NCBI RefSeq assembly: GCF_025336485.1
Contig: NZ_JAODAB010000012.1
Coordinates: 115,237 to 179,236, forward strand
DNA: 64,000 nt
DNA from: Pseudomonas citri
Lineage (GTDB): Bacteria > Pseudomonadota > Gammaproteobacteria > Pseudomonadales > Pseudomonadaceae
Direction: 5' to 3'
The position numbers and the translations under genes are program-made. Shown here one piece after another: positions 54,293-63,315 of the stretch; the stretch's first letter is position 1; each line of letters opens with the position of its first letter. The notes below the pieces were generated by a model, which was not told the DNA's origin, made no database searches, and saw nothing but the letters and a program-made list of their open reading frames with translations.

Positions 54293-55807
54293 GTGAACCG
54301 GCCCACGCCAGTCAAAACCGACAATTTCTTCCTGCTGATCTTCCGTGCACTGCGCCACCGTCGCGTGCCGATTGCATTGCGCATCGCCAGCCATAACGTG
54401 ATCCTGGTCGCCCTGGCCCTGGTCATCTATGCCTGCGTGATGGGCCTGCAGTTCAAGCAGGCCATGCATGAGCAGGCCGACGCCCTGGGCGAGAGCCTGA
54501 CCACCCAGACCGCCACCTCCGCCACCGAGCTGCTGGTGTCCAACGACATCCTCAGTCTCAACGTGCTGCTCAACAACCTGACCAAGAACAAGCTGGTGGC
54601 CCACGCCGCCATCTACAGCGTGGACAACCGCATCCTCGCCGAGGCTGGCCAACGGCCCAAGCCCGGCCTGCTGGGCGAGTCCGGCGGCATGTACCAGAGC
54701 AAGATCACCTTCCAGGACGTCACCGCCGGGCAACTGCGCATCAGCCTGGACATGGACCAGTTCCAGCAGCCGATGACCATCAGCCTGCAAAGCATGGGCA
54801 TCCTCAGCGCCATATTGCTGGCGCTGGCCCTTGCCCTGAGCCTGCGCCTGGGACGGCACCTCTCCACGCCGCTGCTGCAATTGCGCCTCTGGCTACGGGA
54901 CATCGACGAACACACCCCGGCCACCCTGCGCCAGGATGAAATCGGCGACCTGGCCCGGCAGCTGCACGCCAGCTTCGCGCCGGAACCTGCGCCGCTGCCG
55001 GAACCTGAAGAACTCGACTTCGCGGACGATGACACCGAACCGGGCTTCGAGGTGCGCAACTTGCGCGATCCAGGCTTCGATGAAAGCCCGTCAATGCCTG
55101 CTTCCAGGCCAGCCCCACGCCACGTGGTACGCGCCGCGGAAGACGATGAAGACGACGACGCCTTTGCCGACCTGCGGGACGAGTCGATGAGCGGCGAGCC
55201 AAGGCCAGCAGCCCGTGCCGTCGTTTCGAACGTTCCCCAGCACAGTGCCGTACTGGCCATTCAACTGGGCGCCCAGGATCAACTGCGTCGCCTGCCCCAG
55301 GCACGCCTGAAGGAACTGCTCGAGCGCTACCGCGACTGCCTCGACCAGGCCGCTTCGCTTTACCAGGGCCATTTGCACACCCTGAACGACGGCAGCACGC
55401 TGATGCTGTTCCACACCGAAGACAGTGGCGACGACTACCTGACCAACGCCATCTGTTGCGGCGAGCTGCTTCGGGCCCTAGGCCATCAGTTGCAGATCGA
55501 AGTCGCCGACAGCGGCATCACCCTGCAACTGCAGTTGGGCCTGACCCTGGGTGACGAGCTGTTTGGCCTGAGTCAGATTGACCTGCTGCTGACCGAAACC
55601 GCCCAGGACGCCCTGGCCCTGTCGCAACACAGCCGCAACCTGCTGCTGGTTGAGCGCAAAGTCAACGACGACACCCTGATCCGCCAGCGCGCGCGCATCC
55701 GCCCCATCGCCAGCCCCGAAGGTGCGTGCTGCGTCGAACGACTGATGGAGCCCTATCCGTCGATGCTGGAACGGCAACTGGCACGGATGCACGAACGCCA
55801 GGCCTGA
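54293..55807 (+). CDS. HAMP-domain membrane protein with degenerate nucleotide-cyclase-like C-terminus
   Basis: A 504-residue inner-membrane protein. TM1 (VILVALALVIYACVMGLQF) is near residues 36-54; a short periplasmic sensor of ~110 residues carries LVSNDILSLNVLLNNLTKNK; TM2 (ILSAILLALALALSLRLG) leads into a HAMP segment. A low-complexity acidic linker (residues 225-310) precedes a C-terminal domain with class III cyclase-like elements (VLAIQLGAQ, HLHTLNDGSTLMLFH, LQLGLTLGDELFGL). The metal-binding Asp of the first strand is replaced by Gln, so catalysis is unlikely. The GTG start at 54293 is chosen by the family N-terminus. Matches the PA4961 position (from memory); role unknown. Confidence 0.82.
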   Translation: MNRPTPVKTDNFFLLIFRALRHRRVPIALRIASHNVILVALALVIYACVMGLQFKQAMHEQADALGESLTTQTATSATELLVSNDILSLNVLLNNLTKNKLVAHAAIYSVDNRILAEAGQRPKPGLLGESGGMYQSKITFQDVTAGQLRISLDMDQFQQPMTISLQSMGILSAILLALALALSLRLGRHLSTPLLQLRLWLRDIDEHTPATLRQDEIGDLARQLHASFAPEPAPLPEPEELDFADDDTEPGFEVRNLRDPGFDESPSMPASRPAPRHVVRAAEDDEDDDAFADLRDESMSGEPRPAARAVVSNVPQHSAVLAIQLGAQDQLRRLPQARLKELLERYRDCLDQAASLYQGHLHTLNDGSTLMLFHTEDSGDDYLTNAICCGELLRALGHQLQIEVADSGITLQLQLGLTLGDELFGLSQIDLLLTETAQDALALSQHSRNLLLVERKVNDDTLIRQRARIRPIASPEGACCVERLMEPYPSMLERQLARMHERQA

Positions 55808-55828
55808 GCCCCGACACTTCAAATAAAG

Positions 55829-55864
55829 AAGCCCGCAGATGAGTGGTCATCCGCGGGCTTTTTT
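55829..55864 (+). terminator. Terminator of the HAMP-protein gene
   Basis: AAGCCCGC-A-GAT (55829-55840) pairs with ATC-C-GCGGGCTT (55849-55860), with one mismatch, and is followed by TTTT. Confidence 0.88.
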
Positions 55865-55904
55865 GTGGGTCCAGGCACCAGGAAACCAACCACCAGAAAC
55901 AACA

Positions 55905-55926
55905 AAGCCCGCATCAACGCGGGCTT
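55905..55926 (-). terminator. Terminator of the PqiC-like lipoprotein gene
   Basis: AAGCCCGC (55905-55912) and GCGGGCTT (55919-55926) form an 8-bp stem. On the leftward transcript it is followed by UUGUUGUUU, 22 bases after the gene's stop. Confidence 0.8.
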
Positions 55927-55948
55927 CGCTTTACATCCAGTCCAACCA

Positions 55949-56659
55949 TCAGAACCTGAACACTTCCATGTCCGTACGAATCGGCAAGGCCATGGGGATC
56001 TTGTCCTTGTCCTTTTCCACCGGTTTGGCCGGTGCAGGCGTCGGAGCTGCCTTGCGTGGGACTTCTGCGACAGGAGGCTGGTTAGCCAACGGCTTGAGCG
56101 CCACCGACAGTTGCTCGGCCAGGCGCTGCAACAGGACGCCCTGGGCCTGGACCTGCGAAGCAGTGGTGCCGTTATGTTGCTCCTGCAGATGAACGATCCG
56201 GTTTTCGCGCACTTTGCCGCGACGATCGATCAACCGCCACTGGGCATCGAGCACTGCCGGTTGCGCCTTGCCTGAATCCAGGCGAGTGATCGACAACAGC
56301 ACCTGGACATCCGGCGTAAAGCCTTGGGTGGCTGGCGCCAGTACAACGCGCTGGCTGTCCAGGCTCCCGGCGACCTGGCGCAACAGCAACTGGTCGATGT
56401 CCGAAGACAGGCTGCCAGCCCAGCGACCGTCGGTGGCGGCCTGCAAGCTGCCGTCCGGTTGACGTTGCAACAAGGTTTCGCGTTGCAGGTAGTCGGCGAT
56501 CAATACCGGTCCCAGCAAAACGGCCATGCCGGCGCTTTGCGCAGGCTGGGCCGGGGTGCCGCTGTCGAGTTGATACAACGACACCGGCTGGTTGACGCTG
56601 CAGCCCGCCAGGCCAAGCAGGCCGGCGAGCCACAAAATAGGGAGGCGCAGAGCAGTCAT
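55949..56659 (-). CDS. PqiC/YmbA-family lipoprotein (ABC-type transport auxiliary lipoprotein)
   Basis: A 236-residue predicted outer-membrane lipoprotein. The signal peptide MTALRLPILWLAGLLGLAGC ends in a lipobox (GLAGC, Cys at residue 20). The rest has the DUF330 pattern (YQLDSGTPAQPAQ, then LLGPVLIADYLQRETLLQRQ and LSSDIDQLLLRQVAGSLDSQ) and a Pro/Lys linker near the C-terminus. PqiC proteins link MCE-type lipid or solvent transport systems to the outer membrane, but no pqiA/pqiB or mce gene is adjacent here. The ATG at 56659 gives the lipoprotein start; the frame to 56758 lacks it. Confidence 0.87.
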   Translation of the reverse strand: MTALRLPILWLAGLLGLAGCSVNQPVSLYQLDSGTPAQPAQSAGMAVLLGPVLIADYLQRETLLQRQPDGSLQAATDGRWAGSLSSDIDQLLLRQVAGSLDSQRVVLAPATQGFTPDVQVLLSITRLDSGKAQPAVLDAQWRLIDRRGKVRENRIVHLQEQHNGTTASQVQAQGVLLQRLAEQLSVALKPLANQPPVAEVPRKAAPTPAPAKPVEKDKDKIPMALPIRTDMEVFRF

Positions 56660-56827
56660 CGTTCCGTCCAGGTGGCAGCCACAAGGTTTACCACAGTGAA
56701 AATACTCGGTCATTATGAAGAACGCTCGGCCACGCCGGCGCTTGAAAGGGCCTATCATCCGTGAATATGCGCTCCGACTCCAGCGCGAAAGCGTCGGCCT
56801 GCGGCATTTAATCGCAGACCAACGCCT

Positions 56828-59101
56828 CTAGCACGCCTGATTCAGGTTTTCGACGAGCAGTGCATCCACCCGCTGAAACCCCCTCGGAAGCTTGTTGCCC
56901 CGCCGACCACGTTCACCCTTGTAATGTTCCAGATCGTCTGCTTTCAACGAGAGCGTACGCTTACCAGCCTGCAGCACAAGCGTGGCGCCTTCCGGCAACA
57001 CTGCAATATCCGTGACATATTCCTCACGGCTGGCCACCCGTTCGCCGGAAATCCCGATGATCTTGTTGCCCTTGCCTTTACCCAACTGCGGCAAATCACT
57101 GATCTTGAACACCAGCAACCGTCCCTCGGTGGTCACCGAGGCCAGCCAGTTGTTCTCGCGATCGGCAACCGGGCGCGGCGCGATGACCTTGGCATTATTA
57201 GGCAGGCTCAACAGCGCCTTGCCCGCCTTGTTCTTGGCTTGCAGGTCTTCACCCTTGACGACGAACCCATAACCGGCGTCCGACGCAATAACGTACAGCC
57301 CTTCATCATCAGGCATCAGCACGCATTCGAAAGTTGCGCCCGGTGGCGGCGTTAAACGACCGGTCAGCGGTTCGCCCTGGCCCCGCGCCGACGGCAGGGT
57401 GTGGGCCGGCACCGAATAACTGCGCCCGGTGGAATCGACGAACACCGCAAACTGGTTGGAACGCCCGGCCGCCAGGGCCTTGAAACCGTCCCCGGCCTTG
57501 TAGGAAAGCCCCGCGGCATCGATATCGTGCCCCTTGGCGGAGCGTACCCAGCCCTTTTCCGACAGCACGACAGTGACCTTCTCGTTCGGCAGCAGATCGT
57601 GCTCGCTCAACGCCTTGGCTTCGGCGCGCTCGACGATCGGCGAGCGACGGTCGTCGCCATAGGTTTCGGCGTCCTTGAGCAACTCGCTGCGCACCAGTTT
57701 CTTGAGCTTGGCTTCGCTGCCCAGCAAGGCTTGCAGCTTGGCCTGCTCCTTGAGCAATTCATCCTGCTCGGCGCGCAACTTCATCTCTTCCAGCCGCGCC
57801 AGTTGCCGCAGGCGGGTGTCGAGGATGTAGTCGGCCTGGACTTCGCTGAGGGCAAAGCGGGCGATCAGGCTGGCCTTGGGTTGGTCCTCGGTGCGGATGA
57901 TGTGGATCACTTCATCGAGGTTAAGGTAAGCGATCAACAAGCCGTCCAACAGGTGCAGCCGGCGCTCGACCTTGTCCAGGCGGAATTGCAGGCGCCGACG
58001 GACCGTCTTCACCCGGAACTCCAGCCACTCCACCAGCAGTGCCCGCAGGTTTTTCAGCTGCGGCTTGCCGTCCAGGCCAATGATGTTGATGTTGACCCGG
58101 TAGCTGGATTCAAGATCGGTGGTGGCGAACAGGTGCTGCATCAAGGCTTCGTGATCGACCCGGCTGTTGACCGGGATGATCACGATACGGCAAGGGTTCT
58201 CGTGGTCGGACTCATCGCGCAAGTCGGCAACTTGCGGCGCTTTCGACGGTTTTGCCTGCATCATCGCGGCAATCTGTTCCAGCACCTTGGCCCCGGAGAC
58301 CTGATGCGGCAAGGCCGTGACAATGATGTCGCCGTCCTCGATGTGGTACACGGCGCGCATGCGCACCGAACCACGGCCGGTCTCGTAGATCTTCAGCAGG
58401 TCGGCGCGCGGCGTGATGATCTCCGCCTCGGTCGGGTAGTCCGGGCCCTGGATGTGCTCGCAAAGCTGCTCCACCGTGGCTTTCGGCTCGTCCAGCAAGC
58501 GCACGCAGGCGCTCGCCACTTCCCGCAGGTTGTGGGGCGGCACATCGGTGGCCATGCCCACGGCAATGCCGGTGGTGCCATTGAGGAGGATGTTCGGCAA
58601 ACGTGCCGGCAACACCAGGGGTTCGTCGAGGGTGCCATCGAAGTTCGGCCCCCAGTCCGCCGTGCCCTGGCCCAACTCACTGAGCAGCACTTCGGAGTAG
58701 CGCGACAGCCGCGCCTCGGTGTAGCGCATGGCCGCGAAGGACTTCGGATCGTCCGGCGCACCCCAGTTGCCCTGGCCGTCCACCAGCGTGTAGCGATAGC
58801 TGAACGGCTGCGCCATCAGCACCATGGCTTCATAACAGGCCGAGTCGCCGTGGGGGTGGAACTTGCCGAGCACGTCACCGACGGTACGCGCCGATTTCTT
58901 GTGCTTGGAATCGGCGTCCAGCCCCAGCTCACTCATGGCATAGACGATTCGCCGCTGGACCGGCTTCAAGCCGTCGCCGATGTGCGGCAAGGCGCGGTCC
59001 ATGATCACGTACATGGAGTAATTGAGGTAGGCATTTTCGGTGAAGTCAGCCAGCGATCGGCGCTCCACGCCGTCCAAGCTGTCTGCAAGAATGTCGCTCA
59101 T
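56828..59101 (-). CDS. parC: DNA topoisomerase IV subunit A
   Basis: Type IIA topoisomerase subunit that carries the DNA-breaking tyrosine; decatenates daughter chromosomes. It has 757 residues. The N-terminal domain begins NAYLNYSMYVIMDRALPHIG. The quinolone-resistance region is FHPHGDSACYEAMVLMAQPF, with the wild-type Ser and Glu (E. coli Ser80/Glu84 positions), so no classic resistance change is present. The catalytic Tyr lies in the RYSEVLL region, and the C-terminal beta-pinwheel (residues ~490-740) is present. It follows the phytase-like gene and parE on the same strand. Confidence 0.98.
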   Translation of the reverse strand: MSDILADSLDGVERRSLADFTENAYLNYSMYVIMDRALPHIGDGLKPVQRRIVYAMSELGLDADSKHKKSARTVGDVLGKFHPHGDSACYEAMVLMAQPFSYRYTLVDGQGNWGAPDDPKSFAAMRYTEARLSRYSEVLLSELGQGTADWGPNFDGTLDEPLVLPARLPNILLNGTTGIAVGMATDVPPHNLREVASACVRLLDEPKATVEQLCEHIQGPDYPTEAEIITPRADLLKIYETGRGSVRMRAVYHIEDGDIIVTALPHQVSGAKVLEQIAAMMQAKPSKAPQVADLRDESDHENPCRIVIIPVNSRVDHEALMQHLFATTDLESSYRVNINIIGLDGKPQLKNLRALLVEWLEFRVKTVRRRLQFRLDKVERRLHLLDGLLIAYLNLDEVIHIIRTEDQPKASLIARFALSEVQADYILDTRLRQLARLEEMKLRAEQDELLKEQAKLQALLGSEAKLKKLVRSELLKDAETYGDDRRSPIVERAEAKALSEHDLLPNEKVTVVLSEKGWVRSAKGHDIDAAGLSYKAGDGFKALAAGRSNQFAVFVDSTGRSYSVPAHTLPSARGQGEPLTGRLTPPPGATFECVLMPDDEGLYVIASDAGYGFVVKGEDLQAKNKAGKALLSLPNNAKVIAPRPVADRENNWLASVTTEGRLLVFKISDLPQLGKGKGNKIIGISGERVASREEYVTDIAVLPEGATLVLQAGKRTLSLKADDLEHYKGERGRRGNKLPRGFQRVDALLVENLNQAC

Positions 59102-59185
59102 GCGGGCCTCATCAGTTCATTGTCTGGCGCGCCGGCACGGTGCCGTCACGCTGGGTAAATTCAAGTTCAAGCAACGTTTGCCGGT

Positions 59186-60172
59186 TCATGGCGCGGCGCT
59201 CCAGCCACCGTCCGGCGCGGCGAAGCGCCAGATGATCGGTCGCGCTTCGCCGTCGGCCCGCGGCTCGTCATTGTTGTCCAGGCCGATCCAGGCGCCTTCG
59301 GCGTCGACCACCAGCGCCTCGGCCAGCCCATAGGCCTGGGAATAACGGCGCTCATCCTGCAAGGCTTCAGCGGCGAACGACCAGCAACGTTCCACCTTCG
59401 CCGTCTGCGGGTCACGCCGGCAGATCTGGTAGGCATTGCGCTCGAGGGTAAACAGCTTGCCGTCGAACAATGACAGATCGGCGAAATCCCGCGAAACCGC
59501 CTGGGCCTTGGGGAATTGCGCCGGTTGCATTTCCAGCCCCGCTTCGCTCAGCAGTACGCAGTTAGCCTCGCAATCCCAAACCGTTTGCTGACGCTTGATG
59601 CGCAGCAGGCCGCGACGTTCGCGCTCGGCCGCCAGCCACATCCGGTCGCCCTCGGGGTTGACCGCCAAGCCTTCGAACAAAGCGTTGAAATGCAACAACA
59701 TGCCACTGGCCCGGGCCTCACGGATCATGGCGGGGGCGATTTTCAACCAGGACGCGGGGCCCGACGGTGGCACCTGCAACACCGCGGCACGGGACTCGCT
59801 GACCACATAGCGATTACCCGCGCCATCACAGCTGATGCCTTCGAAATCCAGCTCCCCACCACGCAGGAACGACGCCGCCCAGGTCCTTGCGCTCAAGCCC
59901 CAGGGCAAACCGCTGTCCGGCACCTGCGGCACCTCGATGTTAACCACCTGGGCCTGCCAGAGCGTGGCGCTGGACGGCTCGAGACGGTAGATCCGGTCGT
60001 CGTCGCGATCGGAAACCGTCCACATTTCGCCGCCACACAAGGCCAGCCCGGACAAATTGCCGCCACGCATGCCATCGACGACATGCTCGGACAACAACTT
60101 GAGTTCCGGTGCGGGTCCGGCGACAACCATCCCCGCCCACAGCGCCAGCGCCAGGGCGAAGCCACGGCGCAT
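59186..60172 (-). CDS. Esterase/phytase-like secreted protein within the parE-parC unit
   Basis: A 328-residue protein with a signal peptide (MRRGFALALALWAGMVVAGP). The rest resembles the 'esterase-like activity of phytase' beta-propeller family: LSGLALCGGEMWTVSDRDDD near residue 42, then LDFEGISCDGAGNRYVVSES and GLAVNPEGDRMWLAAERERR, which recur as propeller blades. It is likely periplasmic and metal-binding; substrate unknown. Its ATG overlaps the parE TGA by one base (60172), and parC begins 84 bases downstream, so it is embedded between the two topoisomerase IV subunits. Confidence 0.87.
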   Translation of the reverse strand: MRRGFALALALWAGMVVAGPAPELKLLSEHVVDGMRGGNLSGLALCGGEMWTVSDRDDDRIYRLEPSSATLWQAQVVNIEVPQVPDSGLPWGLSARTWAASFLRGGELDFEGISCDGAGNRYVVSESRAAVLQVPPSGPASWLKIAPAMIREARASGMLLHFNALFEGLAVNPEGDRMWLAAERERRGLLRIKRQQTVWDCEANCVLLSEAGLEMQPAQFPKAQAVSRDFADLSLFDGKLFTLERNAYQICRRDPQTAKVERCWSFAAEALQDERRYSQAYGLAEALVVDAEGAWIGLDNNDEPRADGEARPIIWRFAAPDGGWSAAP

Positions 60173-62076
60173 CAGGCCAGGACCTCGGCCAGGTCGCCCT
60201 TGGACTCGAGCCAGGTCTTGCGGTCGCCGGCGCGTTTTTTCGCCAGCAGCATGTCCATGATTTCCGAGGTCGCGGCGAAATCGTCCAGGGTCAGTTGCAC
60301 CAGGCGCCGGGTGTTCGGGTCCATAGTGGTTTCGCGCAGTTGCGGTGGGTTCATTTCGCCCAGGCCCTTGAATCGGGTGACCTGCGGCTTGCCGCGCTTC
60401 TTCTCGGCCACCAGGCGATCGAGAATGCCATCGCGCTCGGCTTCGTCCAGGGCGTAGTAGATCTCCTTGCCCAGGTCGATGCGGTACAGCGGCGGCATCG
60501 CGACGTAGACGTGGCCGGCGTCCACCAACGCCCGGAAGTGCTGGACAAACAACGCGCACAGCAAGGTTGCGATGTGCAGGCCGTCGGAGTCGGCGTCGGC
60601 GAGGATGCAGATCTTGCCGTAGCGCAGCTGGCTCATGTCTTCGGCGCCAGGGTCGACACCGATGGCCACCGCGATGTTGTGCACTTCCTGGCTGGCCAGC
60701 ACTTCGCTGCCGTCCACTTCCCAGGTGTTGAGGATCTTGCCCCGCAGCGGCAGGATCGCCTGGAATTCCTTATCCCGTGCTTGCTTGGCCGAACCACCGG
60801 CGGAGTCACCTTCCACCAGGAACAGCTCGGAGCGCATCGGGTCCTGCCCGGCGCAATCGGCGAGCTTGCCCGGCAACGCCGGCCCTTGGGTAATGCGCTT
60901 GCGCTCGACCTTCTTGCTGGCCTTCAGACGCCGACCGGCGTTGCTGATCGCCAGCTCCGCCAGGGCCAGGCCGGTTTCCGGGTTGGCGTTGAGCCACAGG
61001 CTGAAGGCGTCCTTGACCACACCGGAAACAAACGCCGCCGCTTCACGGGACGACAAGCGCTCCTTGGTCTGGCCGGAGAACTGCGGCTCCTGCATTTTCA
61101 TCGACAGCACGAAAGCGATCCGCTCCCAGACGTCTTCCGGCGCCAGCTTCACGCCACGGGGCAGCAGGTTGCGGAACTCGCAGAACTCGCGCATGGCATC
61201 GAGCAGGCCTTGGCGCAAACCGTTGACGTGGGTACCGCCCTGGGCCGTGGGGATCAGGTTGACGTAGCTTTCCTGGACGCTCTCGCCGCCTTCGGGCAAC
61301 CACAACAGCGCCCAATCGACCGCTTCCTTGTTACCCGCCAGGCTGCCGCAGAACGGCTCGTCGGGCAGGCGTTCAAAACCGCTGACCGCGTCTACCAGAT
61401 AGGAGCGCAAGCCGTCTTCATAATGCCATTCGACCTTCTCGCCGGTGGCCTTGTCCTCGAAACTGACCGACAGCCCCGGGCACAACACGGCCTTGGCCTT
61501 GAGCACATGCTTGAGGCGGCTGACGGAAAACTTCGGCGAATCGAAATACTTCGGATCCGGGGCGAAATACACGCTGGTCCCGGTGTTGCGCTTGCCGACG
61601 CTGCCGACCACTTCCAGCTCGGTGGCCTTGTAGCCGTCGGCGAAGGTCATCTGGTATTCGTTGCCATCGCGCTTGACCCGCACCCGCACCTGGGTCGACA
61701 AGGCGTTGACCACGGAAATACCCACCCCGTGCAAACCGCCGGAGAACTGGTAGTTCTTGTTGGAGAACTTGCCGCCGGCGTGGAGCTTGGTGAGGATCAG
61801 CTCGACGCCCGACACACCTTCTTCGGGGTGAATGTCCACCGGCATGCCGCGGCCGTCATCGCTGACTTCCAGCGAGTGATCGGCGTGCAGGATGACCTGC
61901 ACCGATTTCGCATGCCCGGCCAAGGCTTCGTCGACACTGTTGTCGATGACTTCCTGGGCCAGGTGGTTCGGCCGACTGGTGTCGGTGTACATGCCGGGGC
62001 GCTTGCGCACCGGGTCGAGGCCCGAGAGGACTTCGATGGCGTCTGCGTTATAGGAACTAGCGCTGGGAGTGGCCAT
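60172..62076 (-). CDS. parE: DNA topoisomerase IV subunit B
   Basis: ATPase subunit of topoisomerase IV. It has 634 residues. The GHKL ATP-binding motifs are visible: EVIDNSVDEALAGHAKSVQV, SDDGRGMPVDIHPEEGVSG and GGLHGVGISVVNALS. The Toprim domain has ELFLVEGDSAGGSAKQARD and ILADADSDGLHIATLL. The terminal YKGLGEMNPPQLRE-like segment (RFKGLGEMNPPQLRETTMDP) is present. The start MATPSASSYNADAIEVLSGL is at 62076. It overlaps the secreted phytase-like gene by one base; yqiA is 41 bases upstream. Confidence 0.98.
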   Translation of the reverse strand: MATPSASSYNADAIEVLSGLDPVRKRPGMYTDTSRPNHLAQEVIDNSVDEALAGHAKSVQVILHADHSLEVSDDGRGMPVDIHPEEGVSGVELILTKLHAGGKFSNKNYQFSGGLHGVGISVVNALSTQVRVRVKRDGNEYQMTFADGYKATELEVVGSVGKRNTGTSVYFAPDPKYFDSPKFSVSRLKHVLKAKAVLCPGLSVSFEDKATGEKVEWHYEDGLRSYLVDAVSGFERLPDEPFCGSLAGNKEAVDWALLWLPEGGESVQESYVNLIPTAQGGTHVNGLRQGLLDAMREFCEFRNLLPRGVKLAPEDVWERIAFVLSMKMQEPQFSGQTKERLSSREAAAFVSGVVKDAFSLWLNANPETGLALAELAISNAGRRLKASKKVERKRITQGPALPGKLADCAGQDPMRSELFLVEGDSAGGSAKQARDKEFQAILPLRGKILNTWEVDGSEVLASQEVHNIAVAIGVDPGAEDMSQLRYGKICILADADSDGLHIATLLCALFVQHFRALVDAGHVYVAMPPLYRIDLGKEIYYALDEAERDGILDRLVAEKKRGKPQVTRFKGLGEMNPPQLRETTMDPNTRRLVQLTLDDFAATSEIMDMLLAKKRAGDRKTWLESKGDLAEVLA

Positions 62077-62117
62077 GGGGTCTCGTCGTCAGTGTTCAAA
62101 TAAAAAGGGGCGATGGT

Positions 62118-62726
62118 TCACAGCGAGGTGAAGTCGATCGCCTGGTACAGGTCGGCGCCAATGCCGGCGAAACTCAACAAGGCCGGTATCCGTTGCGCAA
62201 ACCCTTGGAAACTGTGGTCGCCGCCGGCCTGGATGCGCAAGGCACAGGCCCGGTAATACTGCTGGGCGTGGCGATAATCCAGCGTTTCGTCCCCGGTTTG
62301 CAACCATACCTGAAACCGCTGTGGGTCCTTGGGCGCCGGCACTTCCAGCTCGGCCAGGGCCGTGACGTGGTCGTGGGTCAATTCCCAGGCTTCACCGGTG
62401 TACAAATTCTTTTGCGTGCCCAGGTAACCGTCGAACATCCGATGGGGGCTGACCGCTGGGTTGATCAACAACGCCTTGAGCCCGTGACGCTCGGCCAAGT
62501 GAGTCGCATAGTAGCCGCCGAGCGAGCTGCCGACCAGCAGCGGACGGCCCAGTTGTGCAATCGCCAGCTCCAATTGGGCCATGGCCTCGCGGGGGTGGTG
62601 GTGCAGGGCTGGCACTTGCAACTGATCGCCCAGGCCCAGGCGGGTCATCACCTCGATGAGTTGGCGGGCCTTGGTCGAGGCTGGGGCGCTGTTGAAGCCG
62701 TGGATGTAGAGGATCGAAGCGGACAT
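62118..62726 (-). CDS. yqiA: YqiA-type alpha/beta-fold esterase
   Basis: A 202-residue esterase of the YqiA/UPF0227 family. The N-terminal ILYIHGFNSAPASTKARQLI holds the oxyanion-type HGF motif. The nucleophile elbow GSSLGGYYATHLAERHGL is near residue 78, and the C-terminal GGDHSFQGFAQRIPALLSF has the catalytic His. The start MSASILY at 62726 is preceded by GAAGTTGGC; the frame to 62750 is rejected. yqiA sits next to parE in many gammaproteobacteria; a role in short-chain ester hydrolysis is inferred. Confidence 0.95.
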   Translation of the reverse strand: MSASILYIHGFNSAPASTKARQLIEVMTRLGLGDQLQVPALHHHPREAMAQLELAIAQLGRPLLVGSSLGGYYATHLAERHGLKALLINPAVSPHRMFDGYLGTQKNLYTGEAWELTHDHVTALAELEVPAPKDPQRFQVWLQTGDETLDYRHAQQYYRACALRIQAGGDHSFQGFAQRIPALLSFAGIGADLYQAIDFTSL

Positions 62727-62840
62727 GCCAACTTCCTGTGTCGGGGGCAAAGGCCGGAGTTTACAGGGAGATTGAGGTGGTTTGGGGGGATTTGGCTTGT
62801 CTTTCCGGTTGTGTGCCCGTCATACCTGTAGGGGCTGGAC

Positions 62841-63063
62841 TGTGGGAGCAAAGCTTGCTCGCGAGGCGGTCTGGCGGTCGACCTGGGTTTCCGGGTGCAT
62901 ATCCGTTGCTGCGGTAACGGCGGCTTAGGGTTCCGCCCTGACGGCGGCTCACTTTTTTTCAAACGCCAAAAAAAGTAGGCAAAAAAGGCTTCGCCCCACC
63001 ACTGGGCACCTCGCCAAGGCTCGGTGTTCCCTCACTCCGGCATTGCTCCGTGGGCCCGCCGCG
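62841..63063. repeat. Composite intergenic repeat: REP plus CACTTTTTTT/AAAAAAAGT and GGCTTCGCCCCACCACTGGG element
   Basis: Starts with a REP unit (TGTGGGAGCAAAGCTTGCTC, 62841-62860), then GGTAACGGCGGCTTAGGG, an A/T-rich hairpin (CACTTTTTTT at 62950-62959 against AAAAAAAGT at 62969-62977) and a GGCTTCGCCCCACCACTGGG/CTCGGTGTTCCCTCAC stretch. It leads directly into the 109-base repeat at 63064. Short reading frames in here are not conserved-looking genes. Confidence 0.55.
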
Positions 63064-63172
63064 AAGGGCCATCCATGGCCCAGCGCGGCTATCCCGGCAT
63101 CCATGCCGGGATGCCCACTGCGCAATGCCTGCGTTCGGCCCTTGTGGTTAATGGGGCGTCCAAGATCAAAAG
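63064..63172 (+). repeat. 109-base repeat, copy 1 (inverted relative to 63892-64000)
   Basis: Begins AAGGGCCATCCATGGCCCAG and ends CCAAGATCAAAAG. It contains an 8-bp hairpin CCCGGCAT-CC-ATGCCGGG (63093-63110). The reverse complement of 63892-64000 matches it at about 90% of positions by eye. The two copies flank the DUF6124-type gene. Confidence 0.8.
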
Positions 63173-63250
63173 CCAAAGCAAGAGCAAGAGCACGATCGAA
63201 GCGGCCTGACGGCCGCTCCATCTCTCCCGGTTGTACCGAGAGTCACCATC

Positions 63251-63272
63251 TGCGGGAGCAAAGCTTGCTCGC
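63251..63272. repeat. REP unit
   Basis: TGCGGGAGCAAAGCTTGCTC followed by GC is another member of the GTGGGAGC-type REP family, 44 bases beyond the 3' end of the DUF6124 gene. Confidence 0.65.
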
Positions 63273-63315
63273 TTTGGCAGTGGGTCAGGTTGCGTCAATG
63301 CAGAATGGTTCGACG

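Noticed and set aside
58800..58900. Quinolone-resistance substitution in ParC
   Set aside because: The HPHGDSACYE segment has the wild-type Ser and Glu.
60109..62103. 664-codon plus-strand frame opposite parE
   Set aside because: Antisense shadow of an essential, well-conserved gene.
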